NCBI GenBank assembly: GCA_005765155.1
Contig: VCCP01000008.1
Span: 434,001 to 498,000, forward strand
Reading direction: 5' to 3'
DNA length: 64,000 nucleotides
Origin: Zelopaecilomyces penicillatus
Lineage: Eukaryota > Ascomycota > Sordariomycetes > Hypocreales > Pseudodiploosporaceae
Position numbers and translations under genes: made by a program. Below are positions 34,699-48,600 of this stretch, one piece after another; the stretch's first letter is position 1, and the number at the start of each line of letters is the position of its first letter. Below the pieces are notes generated by a model, which saw only the letters and a list, made by a program, of their open reading frames with translations, did no database searches and was not told the DNA's origin.

Positions 34699-37600
34699 CT
34701 AGGCGTACTCTGTACTTATCAATGTGCACTAGAAAAGATGCAGAGAGAGAGAGAAGTAGAAAGCTAAAAGGGGATTGTGCAAATGGTGATGAGCAAGATA
34801 TGTTAATGGTTTGGGAGCAATATATAGATGTATGAGTACTTGAGGCTTCCTACGATGGAACGCCAACTCAAATCACTGGTACACGATGACGATCTCAACG
34901 ACTAGCCTTTACAGAACAAGAGCCTGCTTGTGAAGGTTCACTTACACGGGTTGTGTGATCTGCAAACCTGCATCCATGATCTCACCAAATGTATAGAACA
35001 ACCGTTCCTCGGGAAGTTTGTGGAGTGCAGGGATTGCAAGAGTCAGGCTAGTTTGTTTGTAGTCAAGCTGCATATCCCGTCCATCCAACCCACTTTTTGG
35101 AGAAGATGTTTGTTTGCTAATCATGCATGACTGAGCCACTCACATGTTGGGAGGGGCAGCACAGGAGGGGCAATACCTAGTAGCATTTTCCCTCACATAC
35201 TTTTTTGGGGGGACGGGGAATTTCCATGTGATTTCATAAATTTTTCTTGACTGGGGATTTTGTGTGGCGGCTTGGGTTACAGACATCGGTTATGCGTGCG
35301 TATGGAGTAGGGCATTGAGTCATCCTACTAAAAGGTAATAGCGGGCACCCAAAACACCCGTAACCCAAGTAGCCCGAACTGGTGTTTTCTGAAATTTCCT
35401 GGTGGAGAGGTTGGTGACAATTTTCTGGAATATTCACATGTGGGCAGAACACTGGCCATACAGCTTGGGCAAGAAACAAGACAACGGTACAGGAGGGCTA
35501 GAATTGGCAAATTCCTCAATCTTTGCCCAGCAGAATAGATTCGTACATCTAGTGATGCTTGGTGGCAATGCGCCGCGTTTTCCATCTGCTGCTAGCATTG
35601 ACCTACCCGAGACTTGCAAATGGTAGAGTAGTTTTTGCCGTGTCGAGGACGGGGTCCACTTCCGGATTTAAGGGTTGACTGTATGGATAAAAACCACAAG
35701 AGTGGCAAGCATCAATATGACGGCATGAGTACGGCGGGCTTGCTGGCAAAATTTGCCTCAACACCCACTATACATAGTAGGTAACTAACGTTACACAGCA
35801 TGTTGGGGTGCCGGATCTACCTGGTTCGTGATATTATTACCACCCTTTCTCGTAAGTTGACGGAGTAATCAGGTGTGCAGTGCAGACGCGCAATTACCAG
35901 AAACGCATGCTGTTTGATTGGTGTCGCAATCCCACCTGCTTTTCCTTATTCCGGAGAGCCAGACTATCGTACTGCCAACGTCAGCAGACTTGTTGTGTCC
36001 AGGCTGTATTGGTGTGGAAAAGAGTTGTTTGCTTTTGAGCCATTAGTCTGTCTCGGGAGCGCCTTTAAAAAGTGCAAGACCGAAGTCAGCGTAATTACAG
36101 GTACAAACAACTGTCTTGTGTTGCGTACGGATACTTGGGTGGCAAACCCTGTCCGACTCTTCAGCCAGGTGCGAAAAGCGCCCAAACCATCAACTAGGAT
36201 GGTGGGAAGACAATGGAATTCCGTTGCTGGCAAGTTGCACAAGCTCCTTTTTGGGGCGCCCCTTTTCTCGCACTCGGTTTTGGCAGTCTTCGTTAACTTC
36301 ATTCATGTCATATGTATAAACAGTCTATCCTAGATCAGACAGTGGTCTTTGTTTAGCGACTTACACTTGGGTTATTGCCGAGTCAGTGTGAGTAAGCCAT
36401 CCCGCGCACCAAGCGGACGGTCCGGGGCAACCTTGTCGTGTTGGAGCATCGTGGGATTGTATAACTGAAAGGAGTTGCGACGCTGTGCAAGCCTGCGCTC
36501 TAATTAACAACGGACCCTGAAAATGTGTCAATTTAGGCACCAATGCTTCTAGACAACGGAGTACTGTGAACTATCAGTATTAATACTCCGTACCGTGCCT
36601 GACTGGTAAGACATGGTTACTCAAAGTACATGCCCATCAACCGTGTCGTCGCTTTGTCTGAGGCAAGTACTCCGTAGAGGTGTGTTTGTTGCCAAGCCCC
36701 CCGTCTCCTCCAAAACATGCCCTGTGAAAAAGAAAGGAAAAGAATGTGGAGATAAGGGGAAAGGCTGGCAGGGCATGGCCTAACAGGGAGCGAAGCGAAG
36801 GGGCACGCAAAGCTCAGGGAGATGGAGAATGGAAAAGCAAAGAGAAGATCTTGCCTTTGCCCAGCAACTTGGACCCTCGTTGCTTGGTCGCCAAGTATTA
36901 TTTTTTAAAGTGGGTGCATCTTTTTCTCGTTAAGGCTCCCAAGGCTCCTTCCTGGACGTTTTCCAGGCAAGTGGGGTGTGGATGTGGTGTCCCGCATCTA
37001 ACTACAGGTACCTGTGTGTTCCTTGACAGTGCTAACACACAGCTTCAGTTTGGTGGTAGTAGTCCAGGGTACTTCCAGGTACCCGTGCAACCCAAGCTAA
37101 AGAGCTACGATAAATTTCCTCCAACGAAAATTGAGACAGGGCGATGATGCTTCGGAACGTCCACTCCATGCAGTTGTATACTGACCACTGTGCCATTGCT
37201 TCTCTGTTTTGGTTGTTACATGCGCGAAATGATCAGTCACAGGTATAAAGGGAAATGTCAGAAATAGCCATGAGACGCAAACATTCGATTTTGAATCTTG
37301 GGGAAAGGAAGCTGCCGGGGTGGGAGGTGCAGCAATTGCTGCAGTGCTCATACATGGCAGCGTATACTACTACATAAGCCACTCGTTAAACCAGCTTTCT
37401 GGAGCTCTGTGCCTTCTTCTCTAGGTATTAAATGTTGGAAATGTTCGTGCTGCATTAGCACGGCGCGTGGCAAACCCGTTTGTGCGCCAGATGTCGAGGG
37501 TTGATGGAAGGTATCACGATCCAGTGGCATTCTCATCGCCAACAGGGGCACCATCAGCATCTTCATCACCACCTCAGCATCACGATCCACCACACCTATG

Positions 37601-39028
37601 CTCATAATCGGATTCCCATAGCCAAATGGCACAGCGCTTCTTTGAATGAGCCTTGCGGGGGCAAAAACCGCCCTGCAAGCCCCTGTACTGAGGGAGAGGG
37701 TGCTGATTAGGAGGTATTGGTGTGCGCGAGTCACATCTCAGTCATCGAAAGAGTAAAGTGACGACAAGCTGAGATGGGAAAGCAACAATTCCTGGGTTTA
37801 AATTGGTAAATTACCGGTACAGGCAGATGTTCGCGACACCCCCCTGGCTTCCAGAACAGGGCTCTAGCGGACTAGAGTTTAGGTGTCATAGCAGCTGGTT
37901 GGGCGAACAACAGGCACGCACAACAAACAGCAGACACAGACACACCGTGTGGATAGCAGGGCAGGTGTCAGCAACCTACGGTGTGCTGTGACTACCTGTG
38001 CCGGCAGCTGTACAGTGCTTGCCAGGCCGGCTAGACACCGGGGAACGGCCTTTGAGCCCCCCCCCAAAAGCATTGGAACAAGGGCAGTGGAAGGGAAGCA
38101 GTAACAGTAACAAGGGCTCCTTGGCGACTGCAGCTTTGGGGAGGGCTGCGATGCCACGCAGAAGAACAAATGGATATTGGATTATAATTGTCGCTACACA
38201 CGCAAATCCACACACCCACCCACACAGCAGCAGCATCATTGTAAAGGGCTCTACGAAGTGTGATTGTCTAGACACTGCTGGTGCTTCACAATGCGCACCC
38301 CAATTCTCGATACCAGTAGCAAAGCAGTGGGCGAGGTGATGATACTGGGCTAAAATCCGGAAAAGGGCCAGGAGATAAGGTTGATAGGTACCTGAAGTAG
38401 GTGCCAGAGGTAAATTTGGTAGGTACCAATCTAATAGGTGGTGTCGCCCATATGTGGTGCGCCAGCCAGGCCCTCCCACAGGGCCCTCGCACCCCCCCTG
38501 GCCACTTCCCCGTCCACCACCCATATCATAATCCTGCTGCCCAAAATTTTCTTGCGGACCTCCTCAAACCCTCACCACTCCAAAATCAACGTCAGTGGTC
38601 TAGGTGGAATTTTCTTCTTCACCAGACCCTTTCTTCTCCCCTCCATTAGCATTGGGACGTCTTCTGTGTCTGTAGCACCAGAAGACTATTTTTTCCTCTG
38701 CTTCGACTTTTTCGTCGCTGCCACGCCGGATCGTAGCCTGTCTCAGACGCCTGCGCTCTCCCTCGGCTGGCCCTTTTCACTCCTTGTTGATCCCCCTTCG
38801 TAAGGCCTGCTTCGACTTGCATCGAGCCCGCCTTCGTCTTGTCCGTCGCTCTCTGCCGCCTGTTCTTGATTCACGAGAGCATTTGGAGAGCGCTTTGGAT
38901 CGCTGTTCCGACCTCGATCGATTCTCGCTCACCTCCGCCTTTCTTCTTCACACTCAACCACCTCGTCTTCTGCCGCCGGCTTTTTTTCTCCCAACGACTT
39001 CTCGCATCGCACACGATCTATAACCCAT
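34699..39028. promoter_or_regulatory. 4.3-kb intergenic region upstream of eIF4G
   Basis: The longest gene-free stretch. The left part holds the Aquarius 3' UTR. AGGTACCT palindromes occur at 37006-37013 and 38386-38393, and TACTCCGTA copies near 36556-36676. The last ~450 nt (38560-39020) are CT-rich and free of ATG as far as I can see, consistent with a long open eIF4G leader. Frames such as 35875-36333 show no recognisable protein features. A long noncoding RNA or leader introns cannot be excluded. Confidence 0.5.
36556..36676. repeat. TACTCCGTA words: inverted pair plus third copy
   Basis: Copies at 36556-36563 (reverse orientation), 36584-36592 and 36668-36676. Confidence 0.65.
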
Positions 39029-42000
39029 ATGACGTCGCCTGCGAATCAGCAGAATTCCATCCCGGCGACCAACACCACCGCGAATACGACAAACTCGTAT
39101 GCCTCCGCAGCAGGTGCGCCAAAGAAGCTTGCTCAGGTGCCCCTAGCCGCGCCTGGTTCCCACCCTCCTGTGGTGGTCGGTTCATCTGCCTCCCCGGCAC
39201 AGAATGCAAAGGTTGCTGTTTCGCTATCCCCTGTGAACGGCAAAGTCGCCGCCGCCCCCGCGGTCCTTGCCGTAGCTCGTGGTAGCACGGCAGTAAACGG
39301 TTCGATTTCGGACCACTCGAGAAAAAGTTCCGTGACCATGGCTGCCAACGGCCCTAGCGGCTACGTCGCCAACGGAGCATCCGTTGCTGGTGCCAAATCT
39401 GGCATCCAGTTTGGTTTCGACTCACCCGCTATGGCTCATAGTACTCCTCAGACGGGCACCTCTGCTCCTATTCCTATTCCTGGTGGAAACGCCCGTGTGC
39501 CCTCACCAGCGCACTCACCTTCGCCAATTCCTCAACCCTCCGCCAGCGGTGGCCGACCTCCCTCGAGCCTCCAGCAACCCAGCGGTCAAATGACCTTTGG
39601 CAGCCTCGGCAGCGATGGCGATGTAAGTTCTGGCGATTCCCCTGTTTTGTATTTCATCACTTGAATTCTTAAGTGGCCATGCTTTTGCTGTTGTGAAATA
39701 TGTGCTAACAAGAAGACTATAGCGTCATATGAGACAGGGATCCGTTCCCTCGAACCCTAATGCTCTAGGAACCCAACCCAACACACATTTCCGACGAGAA
39801 TCTACACACTCAATGCAGGGTGACAACTCTGGTGGCCCCAACCGTGGCAACTTCCCTCCTCAAGGCGGTCGTGGACGTGGCAATTTCAACCCCCATGCCA
39901 ACCAATATAACAGCCAAATGGGTTACCCCCCTAACAACCAATTCCGAAATGGGCCCGGCCAAGGCCGTGGTATGCCCCCGGCTTTCCAACCCCAGCCTCG
40001 AAATATGCCATACCCAAACTCGCCACAGCCAGCTCGCAGTCCTGCTCTTGTTCCTTCGATGCCAAACACTCCGAATATGCCACCTGCTACAATGCAGCCG
40101 AGCATGTCCATGCAGGCTTCGCCTCAATACCACTATCCGCCACCCATGGCTCCTCAACATCAACAAGTACAGTTCCCTTTTTCTGCTGCACCCAATAAAC
40201 TGCACATTAAATCCCACAAGAAGATCAACGGCCGTCGTGATCACGACAGGGTTGCTCTTGTAGGGCGACATCAGGATCCAGCGTGTGGAATACATGAAAG
40301 TGACGTCTACCAATATCCGTGTCGCTTTAACCAGCGCGGAGACTTGGGATGGCGTGAGCATGACATGAGTTATACGCGCATGGTTTCCAATGGAGCCTCA
40401 CAATCTTCTTTAGAACCCCATCCTCTCCCCGTGCCAGACAATCCCTCAAATGGCCGAGCTCATCTTGACTTATCTCCAGAAAACGGAGGCTTTGAATATT
40501 TGCTAACTATGAAACACCAGAACTTCGGATACCCCCCCCAGCAGATGGACCAATATGGCCGGCCCATGTCGGTGCCTTATGGCTATGGCAACATGCCTTA
40601 CATGGCCCCCCCTCAAGCTAACTCTCCAGGTTACAACCAGCCGTTTGTACCCCCCCCTTACCACCCCCAGAGCCATAGCATGTCTCGCAGCCCTTCGCAG
40701 CCAGAGCGGCCTTCGAGTGCGACTCAGCCGAACCAGCCTGTGATCGTTTCTTCCACTCAACCACAAAATGCTCAGTCTAAGCCCGGCCCAAATAGCTTCG
40801 TCAAGCCTAGGAGGAGCGCGGCGATTCAGATTAAGAACGCTGCTGGCGAGGTCGTTGACACATCTGCATTCAAGCATCCTGTTTCGCCTGCCCCAAGCAT
40901 TGCTCACAGCAAGACTCCCCCAATTGCAACCTCAACCCCAACCCCCCCTCCCAAGTCAACCACTCCTGGGCATGCACGCACCGTGAGCCAGGCCACTCCT
41001 AAGACCGCCAAGGAAATTCAAGATGAGCTGAAGGAGAAGATCAAGCAAGCCACCCAAGCCCCTCCTGTTGAGGAGACGGTTAAGGATGACAAGGTCGATG
41101 AGCTCAAGGCTGCACCGCCATCCGAGACCAAGGTTGAGGCAGAAGTTGGGACAAATGCTAAAACTCAGGTCACTCCTCCCGCTGAGAAGGGAGAAACTCC
41201 TGCACCTGAAAAGTCATCTGATGCTGTTAAGGTTGAAGACACTCAGAAGACTGAGGAGGCCAAGGCTGCTGAGCCTGTTAAGGAGCTCGATGAGGATGAG
41301 GAGTTGGATAGAATTATCCGTGAAATGGAGGAGGCTGAAGCTAAGCGCGAAAAGGAAGAGGAAGAGCACCGAGTGAAGAGGGAAGCCGAGAAGGCAGCCG
41401 CTAAGAAGCTTGCAGAGAGTCAACCAAAGGCTAGTGCTGAGGAGCAGGACCGCAAGTTGCGCGAACAAGAGCGTGAGATGGAGCGACTGGAAGAAGAGAA
41501 AGAGAGGCGACAAAAGGAAGCAGAAACCACTGGCAAGACCTTGTCAGTGGCTGAAGCCCTCGCGCAGGCACGTGGCGGCGAACAAGATAAGAAGGATGAG
41601 TCTACCACTCTGGACTCGGTGGCCGACAAGCTTGCTGGTATGAACATTGGCGAAGAGAAGGCCTCCGCAGAATCCACTGGTCAAAAGGAGAAGCGGGTTG
41701 CAAAGCCTGCCGCCCTCAACCTGGCTCCTATTAACACCAAACCGGTGGAACCACCTCAGCCTAGCGCAGCTCTGCAGTCTCTCAAGTCATCTCGCTTTCT
41801 GCAAATCATGGACCAAGAAATATATCCAGCTGGCATCAAATCTCCTAACCCCGCCCTGAACGCTGCAGTTGCTAAGAAGGGCAAAACCTTCAAGTACGAT
41901 GCCAACTTCTTGCTTCAGTTCCAGAAGGTCTTCACAGAGCAACCATCTCTTCTATTCAATCAGCAGATTAAGTCTTTGATCGGTGACGGTGACGGTGGCC

Positions 42001-43901
42001 GTTCGGCTTCTTCCAGAGGTCAAACACCAACTGCCAGGCAGGCCTCTCGTGGCGGAGGCGGTGGCTTCCCTGGTGGACCATTCAATGCACCACCTGGACG
42101 GACTCTGCCTCCTGGAACAACTTCAGCTGATAGGCTCGCCATGGCCAATGGTTCAATGTCAAGACCACAAATCAATCCCATGGCATCTTTCCAGCGTCCC
42201 GGTGCGGCTTTCCCAGGGCCAGCCAGCATGTCTCGTACGCCTTCTCAGAACTTGCGTAACATGCCCAACTCACCTCGCCAATCTAACCGGTCTACTCGTG
42301 GTAGCCGTCGCGGTGGATTCGATGCTAAGGAAGCACAGGCTGCTAAGACCATGCCTCTCACCGCCGGCATGGATTTGAAACCCATTGCAGTCACAGCAAG
42401 TGGGTGGAAAGCAACCAGTATCGGTTCCAAGCCTGCTGCTGTCCAGGCTACCTCGGCTGGTCAAGGTTACATGGAGCCTGATTTGGTCCAGCGAAAGGTT
42501 AAGGCCGCTCTCAACAAGATGACGCCTGAAAAGTTTGATCGTATCGCAGATCAAATTCTGGTCATCGCTTCGCAGTCCAAGGATGAGTCCGATGGCCGCA
42601 CCCTACGCCAGGTCATTCAGCTCACCTTCGAGAAAGCCACTGACGAAGCTCACTGGGCTTCAATGTATGCTAAGTTTTGCAAGCGCATGCTTGAAACCAT
42701 GAGCCCTGATATTCGGGATGAGCGCATCAAAGACAAGAATGGCAACATCGTTAGCGGTGGTAACCTGTTCCGCAAGTATCTCTTGAACAGATGCCAAGAG
42801 GAATTCGAGCGTGGTTGGACATCTAACTTGCCTGAGCCAAAGGAAGCTGAAGAGGCCGAGAAGAAGCCTGGCGAAGCTGTCATGCTGTCTGAGGAGTACT
42901 ACACAGCGGCCGCGGCCAAGCGACGAGGTCTAGGTCTAGTTCAGTTCATTGGAGAGCTGTATAAGCTTGGCATGCTCACCGAGCGTATTATGCACGAATG
43001 CGTCCGCAAACTCGTTGACTATAAGGATGTCCCCGACGAGGCTGAGATTGAATCGCTCTCCAAACTCCTGCGCACGATTGGCGGTAATCTCGATGACGCT
43101 GATAAGGGCCGTCCTCTTATGGACGCCTATTTCCAACGTATTCAGACCATGGTTGATCTCCCCGAACTTCAAAGCCGTATGAAGTTCATGCTCATGGATA
43201 TCCTTGATCTTCGTCGCCACAACTGGGTTTCGAAGGAAGCCAACAAGGGCCCCAAGACCCTTGAAGAAGTTCGCGTGGAGGTATGTTTAATCTTCTCTTC
43301 TTCCATCTGCTCGTACATACATGTATGCTAACAAAATATTAGGCCGAGGCCGCTGCCGCAGCAAAGGCTCAAGAAAATGCCAAGACTAACACACGAGGTG
43401 GTGGTGGCCGACCGCCAGTCGGTAGGGGTGACGCCCGCAACTTTTCGGCTGGTTACCAACAGCAGACTAGCAACCAGGTTGGCATGGACGATTTGAGGCG
43501 TCTGAAGGGTTCTATTGCTAGAACCGCAAGCCAGAACGTTACCCTCGGCCCAACCTCGATGTTCTCCTCTCGTAGTAACAGCGGAAGGCGTCTGGGCCCT
43601 GGAGGTTCACTTGGCCGTCCTGGTGACGACTCAGGGCCATCATCTCGAACTGGCACCCCGCCAAACCGTGACAGCACGTCTCACTCTAATGCTTTCAGGT
43701 ATGTTGTGCTTCATTGTCCCACCATCCCCGCATTTCCAAGATCTTGTGAGGGCTCTCATTGTTGAAAATTCATAAACTAACTTTCCTGTTAGCCTGCTTG
43801 CGAACATGGAGACTGAAAACCCAGCCTCCCCCCCGTCCGCTGGACCTTCGCCGTCTCTGCCCAAGGCTGTTCCTGCCGGCGATAAGAGGGACGGCGAGTA
43901 A
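39029..43901 (+). CDS. Translation initiation factor eIF4G
   Basis: Exons 39029-39622, 39723-40166, 40521-43280, 43343-43698 and 43793-43901, 1420 residues (1538 if the second intron is retained). The N-terminal ~750 residues are disordered, Pro/Gln/Asn-rich, then a Lys/Glu-rich charged block (about 480-680). The eIF4E-binding motif is YDANFLL (residues 805-811, YX4L-hydrophobic). The MIF4G domain (about 1000-1255) starts LVQRKVKAALNKMTPEKFD and includes FIGELYKLGMLTERIMHECV and RMKFMLMDILDLRRHNW. The C-terminal region is RGG/Ser-rich, as in fungal eIF4G; no MA3 repeats are seen. It bridges eIF4E, eIF4A, PABP and eIF3 on mRNA. At 40167-40520 a GTACAG donor, a TGCTAAC branch and CACCAG acceptor bound a 354-nt stretch open in frame. 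The last codons are ambiguous: GAGTAA is both Glu-stop and a GTAAGC donor, and either reading ends within two residues. Confidence 0.94.
40167..40520 (+). other. In-frame, stop-free intron of eIF4G (candidate exitron)
   Basis: 354 nt, divisible by three and without stops. Residues encoded inside (for example HKKINGRRDHDRVALVGRHQ) lack the Pro/Gln bias of both sides, while joining the edges gives HQQNFGYPPQQ, which continues that bias. Confidence 0.7.
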
Positions 43902-45664
43902 GCCATTTCATTTTCCATTCTCGGTGTCTTGCATTTCGGGGGAATAGACCTGGCGGGGCTGTGTTTTCTTGCATTTACAGGCTTTGATGCAACGTGTCCC
44001 AGAAAAGTTTGCGCTCGCATTTTATCACGATACCTCGTCTTATAGACCATTTGATCAGACGGATGGACGGAGAGGATGTCTCTCTCAGGCGGAGAGAGGG
44101 AGCACTTTTTTTAGGGATTCCTTTCTTCATCAAATGTGTTCATTACTTATTCAAATGCTGGCATGTCCCTTGATGTGGTCCAAATTTTTAATATTGTCGA
44201 AAGGTTGGGCACAAGGCTCCAGTTTGTCGGTTACCAGCGTGACGCTGGTTTGGACACCGATGTGAAGGGACCAACTTGATGAGAAACTTTTCGAGCTGCT
44301 CGATAATGGTGAACATGCGTAATGGCATATGATGGGAGCAATACGGATTGTGACCGACAAAACGGAATCGTCCATGGCTGAGACTGAAAGATTATAAGAT
44401 GGCTTGAGTTCCTACTTTTTGGGAATGATTTGAAATCGACCTTGCACTATCTCAGAGAATGACTTCAGATACCCCACTTACAACTTGGTTTTATTCTTCG
44501 ACCTTTTCTGAGACTTCGATACTCCACGAAGGTTTGATGAGGAAACGGGTCTGGGTCAAGAAAAGAATGGCTACCCAGAAGCAAATGTTGAGAGTTGAAA
44601 AAGATGAGAAAGCCAGCATATCGATTACTATCGGATTTGCTCGTTTTAATACATTCTACTCTTGCGTTCTTCTATTTTTACTTCCTAGCTTCTTTCTATG
44701 ATGATCAAATTCTTTCTATTTCTTCGACGTCAGTTGATAGGGAAGGGGCTGGAGGACGGAGGGAAGCTTTGGCTCTGGGATTGGGGTCCATTGACGCTAG
44801 CTTGATTTAATGTATATCAATTGATCAGAACTAATTTTCTCGATTGAAAAGGGGGGTGATTGGCCCCCTAGGTGGAAGAGGTGCAAAAATACATACTCGT
44901 TCTTATAAGTTCCGTATACCACGTTTGCGTGATTCATTGCATTATATGATGACGGATTGACTTGCGATGCTCCTGACTGTAAGTCAAGTCTTGACTTTGT
45001 GAATAGAGCATGACACCTTTGACTTTTGAGAGTTATAGTCATCAGGGGTTGAAGAAAAGAAGCATTATTATTCCATTATGAACGCATCTATTTTGTTTAG
45101 TTCGTGACACATGTCAATTGTATCTTACGTGATGTTATAGTTCAACCATCTGATTTACTACAGGCTAGTCACGTATTCAACAATCGGTTACCGTTACTCA
45201 ATCTGAAGTCTTTTGTTTCATGGCTTTTGTGCATTCATAACACCAAATGCAACAGAGAAATGATTGAATAGGGACAAAAAAGCAACCAAGTTAGAGAAGC
45301 CTAATTCTTTAACATTACACAGTACAGACAGACATACGCCCAGAAACGCCTTCTTCCCGTCGACTCTCTGTCCTGCTGTCCAAATCCCAGAGCTACCCTT
45401 TGATCCATCATAGGGACAAACGATGCATAATAAACAAACAGTAAGAAACAAAATATATCGAGATTGCTTAGCTCATAATATCAAGCAAACCCGACAGTCC
45501 ATATGATAAATAGCAGTTCCAGCTCGCTCTCTGCCTTTTTTACGCCTTGCGAAAAGAACCATCTTCATGCTCATGCTGTTGTGTTGCCCTGTTCCATTTG
45601 TAGTTTCCCGTAATATGCAAATGTTTTCAATATACATACATACACACCTCGCGCACATGTTCTA
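43902..45664. other. Convergent 3' region between eIF4G and POL1
   Basis: 1.76 kb of AT-rich sequence with both 3' UTRs. A possible extra eIF4G 3' exon would start near 43981 but adds only a Leu and a stop. No other gene is supported. Confidence 0.5.
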
Positions 45665-48600
45665 TTAGGAGGCAGTGGGAATCATCTTGTTGAAACCAAG
45701 CTTAGAAAACAACGTGTCCATGGCCACCCATTGCCTGCCACACTTGTCCAGGTATTTGTCGACGACGGTTTTGATGGTTCCGAAGCGTACACGGTTGTGC
45801 TCTGCCAGAGCCAAGATTTTATCCCGGTCCTGACTAGACAAGTCGCTCGATTTGTCGGTAGCCTTGATACGAGCTCTATCGACATCCCATAGACTGGCAA
45901 TATAGACTAGCTGGTTGTAAATGGCTTTTTCAGAGTACTCGTAGCGCATGCGGCCGAGGCAGTCTTGTGCAAGCCCCTTAGGCCCCAGGCAGCGCCGGCC
46001 GTAAACGCTCATCTGCCGTGTGCGGTTTCCACATTGGGAGTCGTCACATACGAGCCATCCTTCATAATATTGCGATGTCTGCACTCGTAGAGCATGCTCA
46101 ACTTGTGCCACAATAGAAAGCACAGGGATGGAAGTACCACATGCGGGACAGAGAATACCAGACGTGGAAACATGATCCGGTGACGTGGCAAGACCTTCAA
46201 AGACAGATGTAACCTTGCACTTGCGGCAGCGTAGGGACAGGCGCTGGCAGTCGGCAAAGCGGATGTCGTCGGGAACCTGCGACTCAAGTGGGTGGATTTC
46301 GAGGCTATCGCCTGAGTGGTTGTTCTGCGACTGAGTGGTGTTGTACCGACGCACATCTAATCCCAGCTGCTCAGCGAGCTGTGCCGTCGAAGTGCCAGCA
46401 ATGTTGGCACATAGACGTTCTACTGGGGGAAAGATCTGCTTGCCAATGTACCACTCCACGTCTGGCACAAGACTGGCGTCTGTCTTGAGATCCGCAGGAG
46501 CGTAGGCGCGTTTCGGTGCAGGTTCAGAGCTCTTGCTATCTCCAGTGATGATGTAGGAGATGACATCGCCCTTGCGAACCGTTTTGCCCCGAGCTAAGTC
46601 GCGTAGAGCGACCTGAACCTGTGGCATGGAGTCGGCGTTGGGATATTCTTTGGGGCCCTTGCCCAGTTGGGTGTAGATGATGTACTTGGGGATGGAAATC
46701 GTCTGTTCGCGCATCTTGGCCGAAATGTCACGAAGATACTCGTGGATGCGTGCCACGGCCATCTCAATGTCATCGCCAGACAAAATCTCGTCAAGTAGAT
46801 GCTTTGATATCTCCTTTGAGAGGGCACAGTACTCACGCCGCCTCATATCTAAGCCTTTCACCTCCATCTTCTCCACAAACTTGCCGTCCTGCTCGACGAG
46901 ATTGATGGCAGCATACTTCTTTTTAGCTTGTAATAGGATGCGCCTAAAGACATTATCAATATCAATTTCCAACAGCTTATACTGATCGTTGACGGCTTTT
47001 TTGAACTCATTGCCAACTCGGAAAGCGTCGGAGATGTTATCAACATTGGCGTTGATCATGACGGAGTCAGTATCACCATAAATGACTTGAAGCGATTTGC
47101 TCTCAGCCAGCTCTTTGGTGCTGCGCAAAATCTCTCGGCCTTTGAAAGTGGTCAAGACAGCCAAAGGCCGAGCATAAAATCGAGACTTGGTATAACCCAA
47201 GCATCCATACATGGAATTGGCTGTAAGCTTCAGGGCAAGCTGTTTAATATCCCATGTTGCCAACTGTTCAGGGGTGGCCTTTTTATCCTTCATCAAACTC
47301 TTGACTTGGCGACGGCGGCTGACCAGAGTAGCAATGAGTCTTGGGAGAATTCCTTGATCCTGATTGGTGGGAACATCGGGAACTGCATCATCGTCCTCAA
47401 GCTGTGATGATATCAAGTTAGCAAGAAAGGGATTGGTGTCAATTACGAGGAATGTAGAGCTGGTCATATCTCACCGAGGTTGTCCTATCCACTGTTGTAA
47501 AGCAAATATTGAACTCTTGAATAATAGACGGGTAGAGAGAGTTGAAGTCCATGACTAGTACAAACTTGTCATACAAGCCCTTTTCGGGCTCAAAGACAAG
47601 ACCTCCCTTGAATTTGTCCTTCTTCTTCCCATCTCCGGCCTCCTCCTCGCGATTTTCTGCCTCAGCTTTCTGGCGGCCGCGGAACGTTTGTTTGTCAGGG
47701 CAGATAAACTTGTTGCGGTGGAACTCGTGAAGAAGAATAAACTCGTTTCGCTCAGCTCGGGTACCTGTGAGAGTACGGGCCCAAGAATTGCCAGCCAAAT
47801 TCGTCAATACTTTGGTGAGAGGTAATAGCTGTACACTCATTGCCAAGGCAGCGATGTAATGAGTGTCAGCCTCTACGTGGGTCACGTAGTCCATAAGCCC
47901 TTTGCTTTCCTTGGCCCAGCTGTTCAGAGCAACCTCATTGTCAATCTCGCGGCGTCGGTTATCACCTTGAAGGTATAAACTGCACATCTCAGTCAAGCTC
48001 CAAGTTTGACACTTGAACATAGCAGACTTTCCGGCATCATTGGCAAGATCGCAGAGCAATCTTCCCGCCATGACCTGGCGCTCAGCAAAGACATTGCCGC
48101 CAACTTTGCCGATGGATGAAGGCCATTGAGTACGTCTGAGTCTGCCTAATCTCGACCATTGATGAACCTTTTTCTCATATAAACGGTTCAAAAGCACGCT
48201 GTAGTCAACACCCTCTAGCTGGTGTCCAATAATGACATCTGGATCTGCAACATCAACCTGGGCCAAGAAGAAACTCAAAATCTCCGACTCCTGCTTTTTC
48301 AAGACAATAAGTCCTCGATTTCTCTGTTTAGCTATTGAGTCAAAGCCCATTGGGAATGCTTGTCCATGAGGTCGTATGACGGTAAATGTCCGGCATGGAA
48401 GCTTCTCAGCCGGAGTTGTGTCGCTGAGCAACACCTTGTCGTAAATTCGAGCGCTAATTGCAATAATCTCCTGTTTATTCTCCTTGGAATTGAAAGCCGT
48501 TCGGAGCGCAACACTCATAAGTGTGAGTGATGGAACATCGAGGTTTTCGGATTCGCTCAAGGCGGAAACCATGTTGGGATGTTCAGCCAACACTTCAAGT

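Noticed and set aside
35875..36333. 152-codon frame in the eIF4G upstream region
   Set aside because: No domain, no splice partners; composition looks noncoding.
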